Source of the DNA: Terribacillus halophilus
GTDB taxonomy: Bacteria > Bacillota > Bacilli > Bacillales > Amphibacillaceae
Direction of reading: 5' to 3'
DNA length: 64,000 nucleotides
Assembly: GCF_900162685.1 (NCBI RefSeq)
Contig: NZ_LT727828.1
Coordinates: forward strand, 331,703-395,702
Positions 36,457-45,743 of this stretch are shown one piece after another; the stretch's first letter is position 1, and each line of letters begins with the position of its first letter. The notes beneath the pieces are model-generated. The model ran no database searches. It was not told the origin of the DNA and was given only the letters and a program-made list of their open reading frames with translations. The translations under genes were made by a program, and so were the position numbers.

Positions 36457-37167
36457 ATGAAATACAAACAAATCAAACCAAAAAAGATATATGAACAAGT
36501 AGCAGATGAGCTGCTTGCGTTGATAAAAGACGGTAATCTGCAGCCAGGAGAAAAGCTGGATAGTGTGACGCAGCTAGCCGAGAATTTCCAGGTTGGGCGT
36601 TCAGCTATTCGTGAAGCACTGGCTACACTTCGGGCGAAGGGCTTGGTGGAAATGAAGCAAGGGGAAGGAACATATGTGAAGGCGTTTGAGCCGGAAGAAA
36701 TTGTTTACCCACTGCAGCATGCCTTGCTCATGAGTATGGAAGATCGAGCAGAGCTTATGGAGGTTCGTAACATACTGGAGACGGGAATTGCAGCATCAGC
36801 AGCCCGAAATAGATCAGATGAGGATTTAGCACAGATGGAACAAGCTCTCATAGAGATGAAGCAATATGAAGGAGATCCGGAGAATGGCGAGAAAGCTGAC
36901 CTTGCCTTTCACATGACGATTGCGCACGCAGCCAAAAACAAATTGCTGCTTCGCTTGATGCATCATGTGTCTGATCTGACAGCAGAATCGATGAAAGAAA
37001 CGAGACAGATTTGTTTATTTGGGACAAAAACTGCTCCAGAGGAATTAAGCAAACAGCACGAAGCAATCCTCCAGGCTATCCGCTCCCAGCAGCCAGAACA
37101 GGCGCGAATGGCAATGGTTGCACACCTGGAATACGTAGAAGATGTGTTACGAAGCTATATGGAATAG
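36457..37167 (+). CDS. lutR: GntR/FadR-family lactate regulator
   Basis: A 236-residue FadR-subfamily repressor. The N-terminal winged helix-turn-helix is at about residues 10-75 (GRSAIREALATLRAKGLVEMKQGEGTYV, named here by its GRSAIREAL and GEGTYV ends), and the all-helical FCD effector domain at about 85-230 has metal-binding His residues (FHMTIAHA, HEAI, HLEYVE). It lies between lutP and lutABC, each with an identical operator palindrome, so it is the lactate-responsive repressor of both. A TATAAT (36431-36436) and a GAGAGGTGAG site precede the ATG. A terminator separates it from lutA. Confidence 0.93.
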   Translation: MKYKQIKPKKIYEQVADELLALIKDGNLQPGEKLDSVTQLAENFQVGRSAIREALATLRAKGLVEMKQGEGTYVKAFEPEEIVYPLQHALLMSMEDRAELMEVRNILETGIAASAARNRSDEDLAQMEQALIEMKQYEGDPENGEKADLAFHMTIAHAAKNKLLLRLMHHVSDLTAESMKETRQICLFGTKTAPEELSKQHEAILQAIRSQQPEQARMAMVAHLEYVEDVLRSYME

Positions 37168-37171
37168 AAAG

Positions 37172-37199
37172 AAGCTGCCCGATTAGGGTTAGCTTTTTT
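37172..37199 (+). terminator. Terminator after lutR
   Basis: AAGCT and CCC pair with GGG and AGCTT around loop GATTA with a small bulge, then six T. Confidence 0.7.
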
Positions 37200-37213
37200 C
37201 GTATCGGCAGGAC

Positions 37214-37276
37214 TTGGAAAATGTAAGCGTTTGTAGTATGCTGAAAGCAGAAAATAGAACAGGTCATCTGATGACC
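37214..37276 (+). promoter_or_regulatory. lutABC promoter with cre and LutR operator
   Basis: TTGGAA (37214-37219), 17 bases, TATGCT (37237-37242). A cre-like TGTAAGCGTTTGTA (37222-37235, 12 of 14) fills the spacer. The LutR palindrome GGTCATCTGATGACC (37262-37276) sits about 13 bases after the predicted transcript start. This combines glucose repression and lactate induction in 63 bases. Confidence 0.75.
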
Positions 37277-37295
37277 TCATCTGTGGGGTGGGAGT

Positions 37296-38012
37296 ATGAA
37301 GGTTACTTTATTTGCGACTTGTATTGTTGATATGTTTCAATCCGATGTTGGAATAGCGACAGTTGAGGTACTGGAGAGGCTAGGCTGCGAGATTGTGTTT
37401 CCGACAGGTCAGGTTTGCTGCGGGCAGCCAGCCTACAATTCTGGTTATGTAGAAGATGCGAAAAAGGCAATGAAGAAAATGATTGCCACGTTTGAGGATG
37501 CGGAAGTCATAGTGACACCGTCCGGGTCTTGTGCCACGATGTTCAAAGAATACCAGCATGTATTCAAAGATGATCCGGTTTGGCGTCCGCGGGCAGAACG
37601 CTTGGCAGAGAAGACATATGAGCTGACGGAGTTTATTGTAGATGTGTTAAAAGTGGAGGATGTTGGTGCGAAGTTAGATGGCATTGCAACGTATCATCCT
37701 TCTTGCCATATGACAAGGCTGCTTGGTGTGAAAGATGCGCCGATGAAGCTGTTGTCTCATGTAGAGGGCTTAGAAATGCAACCGCTTCCGAATGCACAGA
37801 ACTGCTGTGGTTTCGGCGGGACATTTGCTGTGAAGATGGGGAATATCTCTGAACAAATGGTTGATGAGAAAGTGGATTCGGTATCCGAAACAAAAGCGAG
37901 CTATTTGATTGGGGCAGATGGCGGCTGTTTGATGAATATCGGGGGAAGAATGCAGCGGCGTGATAAACCAGTCAAAGTGATGCACATCGCAGAAGTATTG
38001 AACAGCAGATAA
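37296..38012 (+). CDS. lutA: Lactate utilisation protein A (Fe-S protein)
   Basis: A 238-residue protein with two CCG-type cysteine-rich domains: [10 protein letters not shown] near residue 41 and CCGFGGTF near residue 170, plus paired cysteines around each. Such domains bind an iron-sulfur cluster, as in heterodisulfide-reductase and GlpC-type subunits. With LutB and LutC it oxidises L-lactate to pyruvate in a membrane-associated complex. It is first in the lutABC operon, 16 bases before lutB. The start follows GGGTGGGAG. Expression is probably lactate-induced through the upstream operator. Confidence 0.96.
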   Translation: MKVTLFATCIVDMFQSDVGIATVEVLERLGCEIVFPTGQVCCGQPAYNSGYVEDAKKAMKKMIATFEDAEVIVTPSGSCATMFKEYQHVFKDDPVWRPRAERLAEKTYELTEFIVDVLKVEDVGAKLDGIATYHPSCHMTRLLGVKDAPMKLLSHVEGLEMQPLPNAQNCCGFGGTFAVKMGNISEQMVDEKVDSVSETKASYLIGADGGCLMNIGGRMQRRDKPVKVMHIAEVLNSR

Positions 38013-38028
38013 AGGGGGCGAAACAGAC

Positions 38029-39459
38029 ATGGCGATGAAAATAGGGAATGAGAAGTTCAAAGATAATGTTAATAAACAGATGGAAGACACGTTTATGCGT
38101 GGAGCAGTTGCCGGAGCGCAAGAGCGGCTTCGCACGAGAAGGTTGGATGCAGCCGAGGAGCTCGGCAACTGGGAAGAATGGCGGTCACATGGCGAAGAGA
38201 TACGTCAGCATACGTTAGACAATCTCGATTATTACTTACAAGAACTTTCGGAGAATCTGCAAAAGCGCGGGGGACATGTATTCTTTGCAGCTACAGCTGA
38301 AGAAGCCAATGATTATGTTAAGGGCATCGTAAAAGAAAAGCGTGCTAAAAAAATCTTGAAGGCAAAGTCGATGGTTACCGAAGAAATCGGTTTAAATGAT
38401 GTGCTGCAGCAGGAAGGCTGTGATGTCATTGAAACAGACCTTGGCGAATACATTCTGCAGCTGGATGAGCACGATCCGCCATCCCATATTGTTACACCTG
38501 CACTTCATAAAAATAAAGAGCAAATTAAGGATGTATTTACCGAGAAGCTGGAATACAAATTAACTTCCAAACCAGAAGAGCTTGCGCTGCATGCAAGAGA
38601 AAAACTTCGTGAAGAATTTTTGCAAGCGGATATTGGCATCACAGGCTGCAACTTTGCAATTGCTGAGTCCGGCTCTGTTGGCTTAGTGACGAATGAAGGA
38701 AATGCCGGTATGGTGTCTGATTTACCAGATACGCAAATTTGTGTAATGGGGATGGAACGGATTGTTCCGACATTTGAGGAATTTGAGGTGCTTGTTGGAC
38801 TGTTAACACGGAGTGCTGTCGGTCAAAAACTAACGAGCTACATTACTGCTTTAACAGGTCCGCGGACAGCGGAAGAAGTAGATGGTCCATCTGAATTTCA
38901 CCTTGTTATCGTGGACAATGGCCGCTCCGGTATTTTGGGCACCGAGTTTCAATCGGTATTGCAATGTATCCGGTGTGCAGCGTGTATTAATGTTTGTCCG
39001 GTTTACCGACATATTGGCGGGCATTCTTATAACTCTATTTATCCAGGTCCCATTGGGGCAGTGCTTACACCGCTGTTAGGCGGTTATGATGATTTCAAAG
39101 AGTTGCCGTACGCGTCAACGCTTTGCGGTGCTTGTACCGATGCTTGCCCGGTTAAAATCCCGCTGCATACGCTGCTGCACCAACATCGCCAAGTAATTGT
39201 CGAGCGGGAAGGACGTGCGCCTATATCAGAAAAGCTGGCGATGAAAGCATTCGGACTTGGTGCTTCTTCCAATCAGCTTTACGCAGCAGGATCTAAAATG
39301 GCCAATTCTGTTATGAAGCCTTTTACAAAGGATGAAACAATTTCAAAAGGACCTGGTCCGCTGAAAGCATGGACAGAGATTCGTGACTTCCCTGCACCAA
39401 ACAAAGAACGTTTCCGCGATTGGTTCAAGCAGCATGACAAGGAGCGTGATGATGCATGA
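38029..39459 (+). CDS. lutB: Lactate utilisation protein B (Fe-S, LUD domain)
   Basis: A 476-residue protein. A LUD/DUF162 domain occupies about residues 70-300, including [22 protein letters not shown] (shown only by its ends [10 protein letters not shown] and VTNEGN). It is followed by a ferredoxin-type region with two clusters of cysteines, [12 protein letters not shown] and CGACTDACP, each suited to a 4Fe-4S cluster. The C-terminal 60 residues are the DUF3390 tail ending in [15 protein letters not shown]. It passes electrons in the LutABC lactate oxidation complex. Its end overlaps lutC by four bases (ATGA), so both are translated together. Confidence 0.96.
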   Translation: MAMKIGNEKFKDNVNKQMEDTFMRGAVAGAQERLRTRRLDAAEELGNWEEWRSHGEEIRQHTLDNLDYYLQELSENLQKRGGHVFFAATAEEANDYVKGIVKEKRAKKILKAKSMVTEEIGLNDVLQQEGCDVIETDLGEYILQLDEHDPPSHIVTPALHKNKEQIKDVFTEKLEYKLTSKPEELALHAREKLREEFLQADIGITGCNFAIAESGSVGLVTNEGNAGMVSDLPDTQICVMGMERIVPTFEEFEVLVGLLTRSAVGQKLTSYITALTGPRTAEEVDGPSEFHLVIVDNGRSGILGTEFQSVLQCIRCAACINVCPVYRHIGGHSYNSIYPGPIGAVLTPLLGGYDDFKELPYASTLCGACTDACPVKIPLHTLLHQHRQVIVEREGRAPISEKLAMKAFGLGASSNQLYAAGSKMANSVMKPFTKDETISKGPGPLKAWTEIRDFPAPNKERFRDWFKQHDKERDDA

Positions 39460-40163
39460 TACAAAATCGTGAGAAGTTTCTAACGAACGTCGCCAGCCGT
39501 CTTAGCCGGACAACGGTACAAACAGAAAAACCAGTTCGAAATTGGAAGTTCCGGCCGCAAGATAAGACGCTGATAAATAAGACGCCGGATGAACTAGTCA
39601 GTATTCTCCGAGATCAATGCCGGCTCATCCATACTGATCTGATAGAAACCACAGCACAAGACTTGCAAAATGTGCTGGAGGAGACAGTCGCTTCTTATGG
39701 CGACGGTCCGCTGGCAATTTGGAAGGATCCGCGCTACGGAGAATTTGGTTTACAAGAACAAATTGAGAAGTGGCCGACGCAAGGAATTGCTGTGCACGAA
39801 TGGGATCCTAGTCTTGGTTATGATAACGTTGCAATTACCGAGAAAGCCAATATCGGCATTACCTTCAGTGATATCACACTCGCTGAATCAGGTACTGTTG
39901 TCCTCTTTTCTGGTGAAGGAAAGGGTCGGTCGGTCAGCCTGCTTCCGCATAAATATATTGCACTCATACCAAAAAGCACCATCGTTCCGCGCATGACCCA
40001 GGCGGCACAGCAAATCTCAAAACAAGTGCAAGAAGGAAAAGCAATTGCCTCTTGTATTAATTTCATTACGGGACCAAGCAACTCTGCCGATATTGAGATG
40101 AACCTTGTTGTAGGCGTTCATGGGCCAGTGAAGGCGGCTTATATTGTTATTGAAGATAGATAA
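39456..40163 (+). CDS. lutC: Lactate utilisation protein C (LUD domain)
   Basis: A 235-residue LUD-domain protein, third subunit of the LutABC L-lactate oxidation system. Family features are [24 protein letters not shown] (about residues 129-152; shown by its ends AITEKANIG and LAESGTVV), [14 protein letters not shown] and [24 protein letters not shown] near the end. The ATG lies in the lutB stop overlap, so it is translationally coupled. No separate ribosome site of note. A terminator-like hairpin follows at 40178-40215. The whole operon is intact with normal subunit lengths. Confidence 0.96.
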   Translation: MIQNREKFLTNVASRLSRTTVQTEKPVRNWKFRPQDKTLINKTPDELVSILRDQCRLIHTDLIETTAQDLQNVLEETVASYGDGPLAIWKDPRYGEFGLQEQIEKWPTQGIAVHEWDPSLGYDNVAITEKANIGITFSDITLAESGTVVLFSGEGKGRSVSLLPHKYIALIPKSTIVPRMTQAAQQISKQVQEGKAIASCINFITGPSNSADIEMNLVVGVHGPVKAAYIVIEDR

Positions 40164-40177
40164 GACGAAGTACTCTG

Positions 40178-40215
40178 CAGAAGGCAATTCATAGAATAGC
40201 CTTCTTATTTTTTTC
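40178..40215 (+). terminator. Terminator after lutC
   Basis: AGAAGGC/GCCTTCT with a 13-base loop, followed by TATTTTTTT. Confidence 0.8.
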
Positions 40216-40220
40216 TTGAA

Positions 40221-40234
40221 TGATAGCGCTTTCT
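40221..40234. promoter_or_regulatory. cre-like site upstream of GH36
   Basis: TGATAGCGCTTTCT matches 12 of 14 cre positions, about 100 bases before the alpha-galactosidase start. Confidence 0.4.
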
Positions 40235-40337
40235 TTGCTAGGCTTAGCTTGTTAGAACAAGATGCTTGTATAACGAATAAGAACAGTTATAAATGCCAGA
40301 CTCATTTATAGTATAAAGCCTGAGGGGGTATTGGTTG

Positions 40338-42524
40338 ATGGGAATTCAATTCGATGAGAAACAGCGTATTTTTCACCTGCAAGGAAAGGCGACTAGTTAT
40401 GTCATACAGCTGGAGCGGGATGGCTATGTAACGCACCAGTATTGGGGGAGAAAAATCCGGAAGTTTCGAAATAGCAATCGACAGCAATACATAGATCGTT
40501 CCTTTTCACCAAATCCTTATTATCGTGATCGAACGTTTTCTTTAGATAACTTGCCTCAGGAGTATCCGCAGTATGGTAACTCGGATTTTCGGAAGCCGGC
40601 TTATCATATTCAACTGGAAAATGGATCAACTGTAACTGATTTACGGTACAAGTCACATCGTATTTATAGCGGAAAACCAAAGCTAACAGCACTGCCAGCG
40701 ACCTATGCGGGTCAAGCAGATGCAGAAACGCTGGAACTTGTGATGCAGGATGAATACTTAGGCTTGGAAGTGCAGTTATTATATACCGTCTTCAGCAACT
40801 ATGATGTGGTAACAAGGTCAGTACAGTTCCACAACAAAGGCAAACAAAAGCTAAAGCTGTTGCAGGCCTCCAGTGTTAGTGTTGATTTTCGCCGGTCTGA
40901 TTTTGATATGCTAACGTTTCCTGGTGCATGGGGGAAAGAGCGGCATATGGAAAAGCGCTCCTTGCAAGCGGGTATACAATCTGCCGAAAGTACGCGTGGA
41001 GCGAGCAGCCACCAGCAGCATCCATTTATCGGTTTAATGGAAAAGCACACAACAGAGGATTACGGGGAAGTGTTCGGCTTTCACTTGGTTTACAGTGGAA
41101 ACTTTCTTGCGCAGGCGGAAGTTGATCAATTTGCAACAACGCGTGTGACACTCGGGATTAATCCATTCGATTTCTCATGGCTGTTAGAACCTGGAGCAAC
41201 ATTCCAGACACCTGAAGCTGTCCTCGTGTATTCCTCGAAGGGTCTTGGCGCTATGTCTGATACGCTGCATCGTTTTTACCAGCAGCATCTTGTAAGAGGG
41301 GAACACAAAGATAAGGAACGGCCTATTCTTATCAATAACTGGGAAGCAACGTACTTTGATTTTGATGCCGATAAAATTGAGCAAATCGCGAAAGCGGGCA
41401 GTGAGTTAGGAATTGAATTGTTCGTTCTGGATGACGGCTGGTTCCGGAACCGAAACTCTGATTCTACTTCTCTGGGAGACTGGTTTGTTGATAAAAAGAA
41501 GCTGCCGAATGGGCTGGAAGACGTGGCGAAGCGGGTGAACGATTTCGGAATGCAGTTTGGTCTTTGGCTTGAACCAGAGATGGTATCAGTAGATAGTGAG
41601 CTGTACCGAGAGCATCCGGATTGGTGTTTGCATGTTCCGGATCGCTACCGAACAGAAAGTCGTGATCAGCTTGTCCTTGATTTTTCCCGGGCGGATGTTC
41701 GAAAGGAAATTATCAAGCGCGTATCTGATATCCTTAGCAGCGCACCAATTGGTTATGTAAAGTGGGATATGAATCGTCATCTATCAGAAGTAGGATCAGC
41801 ATCTCTTCCTGCAGAAAGGCAGCGAGAGACAGCACATCGACACATGCTTGGTGTTTATGAAGTGATGGAGATGCTCACCTCTCGCTTTCCACATATCTTG
41901 TTTGAAAGCTGTTCCGGGGGTGGCGGACGTTATGATCCGGGCATTTTGTATTACATGCCGCAAACGTGGACGAGTGATAATACAGATGCGGTGTCCCGGC
42001 TTAAAATTCAATATGCTACCAGTCTGCTTTATCCAGTTGCATCGATGGGATCACACGTATCTGATGTTCCAAATCACCAGGTACACCGCTCTACTTCTTT
42101 GACGATGCGCGGGGATGTAGCAATGGCTGGTAATCTTGGCTACGAACTGGATCTCACAAGACTCAGTAAAGAGGAGAAACAAGTTGTCAGCCAGCAAATA
42201 GAGTTTTATAAGGAAATTCGGAGTCTCGTTCAATTTGGACAATTCTATCGCTTGAAAAGTCCTTTTGAGGGAAATGAGACAGCTTGGATGTTTGTCAATG
42301 AAGATAAATCGGAGGCCTATGTCTGTTATTACCGTGTACTTGCAGAGCCAGCCGCTCCGCTTGCTGTGCTGCGGGTGAAAGGGCTGGATCTATCAAAGGA
42401 TTATTCTGTATGGGGAACAGACGAAGTGTATAGTGGTGAAGAGCTGGAATATAGCGGAATCAGAATACCAACAGCCCTTAAAGGAGACTTTGTAAGTCAT
42501 ACATGGTATTTAAGAACGGAATAA
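40338..42524 (+). CDS. GH36 alpha-galactosidase
   Basis: A 728-residue cytoplasmic enzyme of the usual length for tetrameric Bacillaceae GH36 (AgaN/MelA type). The N-terminal beta-supersandwich is about 1-320, then the barrel with VLDDGWFRNRN, nucleophile Asp477 in KWDMNR and acid/base Asp547 in SDNTDAVSR, and a C-terminal beta domain. It removes alpha-1,6-galactose from raffinose, melibiose and galactomannan fragments. ATG 40338 is 9 bases after AGGGGG; a TTG directly before it is possible. It stands alone, 16 kb from the galactose genes that would use its product. A cre-like site lies upstream. Confidence 0.94.
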   Translation: MGIQFDEKQRIFHLQGKATSYVIQLERDGYVTHQYWGRKIRKFRNSNRQQYIDRSFSPNPYYRDRTFSLDNLPQEYPQYGNSDFRKPAYHIQLENGSTVTDLRYKSHRIYSGKPKLTALPATYAGQADAETLELVMQDEYLGLEVQLLYTVFSNYDVVTRSVQFHNKGKQKLKLLQASSVSVDFRRSDFDMLTFPGAWGKERHMEKRSLQAGIQSAESTRGASSHQQHPFIGLMEKHTTEDYGEVFGFHLVYSGNFLAQAEVDQFATTRVTLGINPFDFSWLLEPGATFQTPEAVLVYSSKGLGAMSDTLHRFYQQHLVRGEHKDKERPILINNWEATYFDFDADKIEQIAKAGSELGIELFVLDDGWFRNRNSDSTSLGDWFVDKKKLPNGLEDVAKRVNDFGMQFGLWLEPEMVSVDSELYREHPDWCLHVPDRYRTESRDQLVLDFSRADVRKEIIKRVSDILSSAPIGYVKWDMNRHLSEVGSASLPAERQRETAHRHMLGVYEVMEMLTSRFPHILFESCSGGGGRYDPGILYYMPQTWTSDNTDAVSRLKIQYATSLLYPVASMGSHVSDVPNHQVHRSTSLTMRGDVAMAGNLGYELDLTRLSKEEKQVVSQQIEFYKEIRSLVQFGQFYRLKSPFEGNETAWMFVNEDKSEAYVCYYRVLAEPAAPLAVLRVKGLDLSKDYSVWGTDEVYSGEELEYSGIRIPTALKGDFVSHTWYLRTE

Positions 42525-42530
42525 GATGAA

Positions 42531-42557
42531 AAGTCGCCTTATAAAGGCGGCTTTTTT
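42531..42557 (+). terminator. Terminator after GH36
   Basis: AAGTCGCCTT/AAGGCGGCTT (one G-T pair) with loop ATA and six T. Confidence 0.85.
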
Positions 42558-42630
42558 GATGAAGTATATAAAATCTGCAGAGGTTATCGTATACTTTAAC
42601 TATTCTTTTTATCAAGGAGAGAAGTTATAT

Positions 42631-44960
42631 TTGGCAAGAAATAGAGATGGAAACTACTTTGTGCATACAACTTTAATTGCTGCATTTTTGGTCGCTTATG
42701 CTATCTTTCTGCTTTTATTTGCGTCATCAAGTGTTCTTGCAGCCGGATCAGCTGTCTTCCAAGTAATTGGAACTGCTTTTCCTGCTTATTGGACTTTTCA
42801 GGCATATAAATCTTCTAACACGGCATTAAGGCTATTTTGGCTTCACTTGTCTATTGCAATAATAGGCTACTTAATTGCAACCATTCTTTGGAATATCCAA
42901 TATTTTTACGTAGAAGTGAGTTCGTCTCTCACATTGGCAGCAGATGTAGTTTGGAATCTCATGACGATTTTTTATTTACTAGCCTTCTTACAATTAATTC
43001 GGAAGCGGCCAATAGAAGTTACCTTTTATCAAATGGTATATGACGCGGTTATTATCATTGTTGCTGCAGCCAGTCTAAGCTGGGAGTTCTTGCTGCATCC
43101 ATTATGGGACGAAACAAATGAATTAGGGTTGTTTTCGCAGATAATTGGATTGAGTTACCCAGTTGGAGATCTTATCATTTTGTTTTTTGTGGTAAGCGTG
43201 TTTAATGCACTGAGCTTTCAATATTTGTCGAAAGTATTGTATGTGCCGGTTTTATTGTTTTTCTAATCGCTGACACAAGTTACTTGTACCTCCTATCCGA
43301 GCAATCGTATTTTGACGGACATTTAATCGATTTATTATGGATTGTCGGTTTGGTACTGGTTGGCAGTGCAGCAATGTATACAAAAGAATTAGACGCGGTC
43401 GTTTTTCATAAAGAGCCGGCAGCTGATGTTAGTAAATCATTATTTTCCTTTCGTTTATGGTTTTCTACCATTAGTGTACTTTTATTGCTTGCAGTTATTG
43501 TAGTGAGAAAAGATGGCTTTGATTTAATTGCACTCGGATGTATCGTTTCTACCTTGCTGATCATGTCTCGCCAGATGTATACGATGTTTGAAAATCGAAG
43601 GCTAGTGCTGGAGCTAGAAGAGAAGGTGTTGCAGCGGACAGAGGAATTACTGCAAAAGAACAAAGAACTCGAAAACTCTACTGAACAAGCAAAGTTTTTG
43701 GCAGGACATGATCCTTTAACGGGACTGCCAAATCGTCGTGAGTTTGATAGAGTGGCGGCCGAATGGGCTGCAAACAGCAAGAATTTTGCTTTGCTGTTTA
43801 TAGATATGGATCGATTCAAGTGGGTAAATGACACAATGAATCATGGCGTTGGCGATTTGCTGCTAAGGCAGGTGGCAGAACGTTTACAAGCGAATATCAA
43901 GTTAGAAGGAAGAGTTTTTCGCCAGGGTGGAGATGAGTTCTTAATCTTACTGCCGTCTACGGATGTACGTAAGGTTGAAGCGGCAGTAGATGAGCTAGTA
44001 CAAGCGCTTGAACAAGTATTTCATTTGCATGGGAAAGAAGTGTTTGTATCAGCAAGTGTCGGAATCAGCTCTTACCCAAAGGATGCCAAAGATGTAGAGC
44101 TGCTCACAATAAAAGCAGACATCGCAATGTACGCAGCAAAAAAGAGTCCTGGGAAGCGCTGGCTATTTTACGATGAATCGCTCCATCCTGTGGAACAATC
44201 GAAACTCGAAATGGAAAAAGAAATGCGTTACGGGCTTGAAAGAGGGGAGTTCCTTCTTCACTTTCAGCCGCTGTATCGTCTGGACATAGATACAGTAGCA
44301 GGAGCAGAGGTGCTGATGCGCTGGAATCATCCGAAGCAAGGTCTGCTGCCGCCGAACCAATTTATCCCGTTAGCTGAGGAGTCCCGTTTCATTGTACGCC
44401 TCGGTAATTGGCTGATTCGGGAAGTGTGCAGACAGTGGCATGATTGGAGAGACCAAGGGTACGAACCTATCAGTCTGGCTGTAAATATTTCTGTTAATCA
44501 ATTTCTCCATCCTGAATTTGTAGCAGAGCTTGAGGCGGCGCTGCGTGAATTTGATATGGATCCGGCTTATTTAGAGCTTGAGATTACAGAAAATATTCCG
44601 TTTTGTGACGCTCATGCTATTGCTGTTCTCGCACATATTAGTCAGCTTGGTGTACGAATGAGCATTGATGATTTTGGGACAGGCTACAGCTCCCTTCAAT
44701 ATATTCAGCGTCTTCCTGTGCATACGCTGAAAATTGATCGAGCATTTGTTTACGATATGATGCAGAATCGAAATAACAGAGTACTCGTAGAGACTATTTT
44801 GGTTATGGCCAATCAACTAGAGTTGGATGTGATTGCCGAAGGTGTAGAAGAACAGGAACAACTCCATTTCCTGAAAGAGAAGGGCTGTACGTTTGTGCAG
44901 GGGTATCTTATTGGAAAGCCGGTTGCCGCGGAGGAATTTCGGTTGAGATGGCTTGGATAA
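42631..44960 (+). pseudogene. Membrane GGDEF-EAL c-di-GMP enzyme (DUF4084 type), frameshifted
   Basis: Two overlapping frames form one gene: TTG 42631 (AAGGAGA at 42614) to 43266, and a second frame running through about 43242 to 44960. The junction near 43235-43250 loses one reading phase inside a membrane helix; in frame 2 the helix continues AGFIVFLIADTSYLYLL. The N-terminal region has about nine membrane segments (DUF4084-like). Then comes GGDEF with intact RQGGDEF, and EAL with EVL, NISVN, ITEN, IDDFGTG, KIDRAF and AEGVEEQ all kept. Both catalytic domains look active. It is either a true frameshift mutant or a sequencing error; a shorter cytoplasmic protein could still be made. Confidence 0.7.
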
Positions 44961-45072
44961 ATTGTAATAGCAATTAGATATGTATTGAAACATGTGTTAT
45001 TTATGGAAACTAACTGGGCTCGTATGAATAAACCAAGTTTTACTTATATGGAAACGAAGAGGAGATGTCACA

Positions 45073-45654
45073 TTGTTACCTGAAGGGAAAAGGTTTGATG
45101 TTGTGTCTGAATCAGAGAGATTGATAGTGAGACCGCTACAACAAAATGATTATAAGAATTGGCTTCATGAATTCAATAGCAGATTTCCATCTAGACATAG
45201 ACACGATCCTGGAAGAATTGATATGAGTGAATGTACAGAAGAATGGTTCCTTGACCTAGTGGATCAACATCAAAAGAAGGCAGTGAGCGATATCGCTCAT
45301 GTGTTCGGTGTTTTTCACAAATCAGATGGCACACACTTAGGAATGGTGGATTTCTCTACTTTAGCAAGGATGCATTTTCAATGGGCTAGAATTGGTTACA
45401 CCATACATAATCAGCATTGGGGAAACGGCTATGGCAAGGAAGCGGTGCAAGAAGCGCTTAAAATTGCCTATGACGATTTAGATTTCCACCGTATTGAAGC
45501 CCACATAGCTGTTGATAACGACGTCTCATTCCATTTGGCAGAGAGTGTAGGAATGAAGTATGAGTGTACAAGAAAAGGATTTATTCTAGAAGATGATGGG
45601 TGGACTGACCACCTTGTATATTATATGAATTCGCATTCTCGTCCAACTATTTGA
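45073..45654 (+). CDS. GNAT acetyltransferase (RimJ/RimL type)
   Basis: A 193-residue GNAT protein of the RimJ/RimL branch. It has the LIVRPLQQNDY opening (about residues 17-27), a central YTIHNQHWGNGYGKEAVQEAL (the acetyl-CoA loop is HWGNGYGKEA, about 117-126) and RIEAHIAVDNDVSFHLAESVGM near the end (by its ends RIEAHIAVDN and LAESVGM). Such proteins acetylate ribosomal or other N-termini or small amines; the target is unknown. The start is TTG 45073 after an AAGAGGAGATG site. It is monocistronic with its own terminator. Confidence 0.85.
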   Translation: MLPEGKRFDVVSESERLIVRPLQQNDYKNWLHEFNSRFPSRHRHDPGRIDMSECTEEWFLDLVDQHQKKAVSDIAHVFGVFHKSDGTHLGMVDFSTLARMHFQWARIGYTIHNQHWGNGYGKEAVQEALKIAYDDLDFHRIEAHIAVDNDVSFHLAESVGMKYECTRKGFILEDDGWTDHLVYYMNSHSRPTI

Positions 45655-45665
45655 ATAGATAATGT

Positions 45666-45703
45666 AAAGCCTGTATCGATGATTTCTTGCTAATCTAAGA
45701 TAC
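45666..45703 (+). terminator. Terminator after the GNAT gene
   Basis: Arms AAAGCCTGTATC/GATACAGGCTTT with a long loop and T tract; it may also serve the convergent MocR pseudogene. Confidence 0.8.
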
Positions 45704-45743
45704 AGGCTTTTTCTATTACGGAACGAATCACTTTTACATTGAT

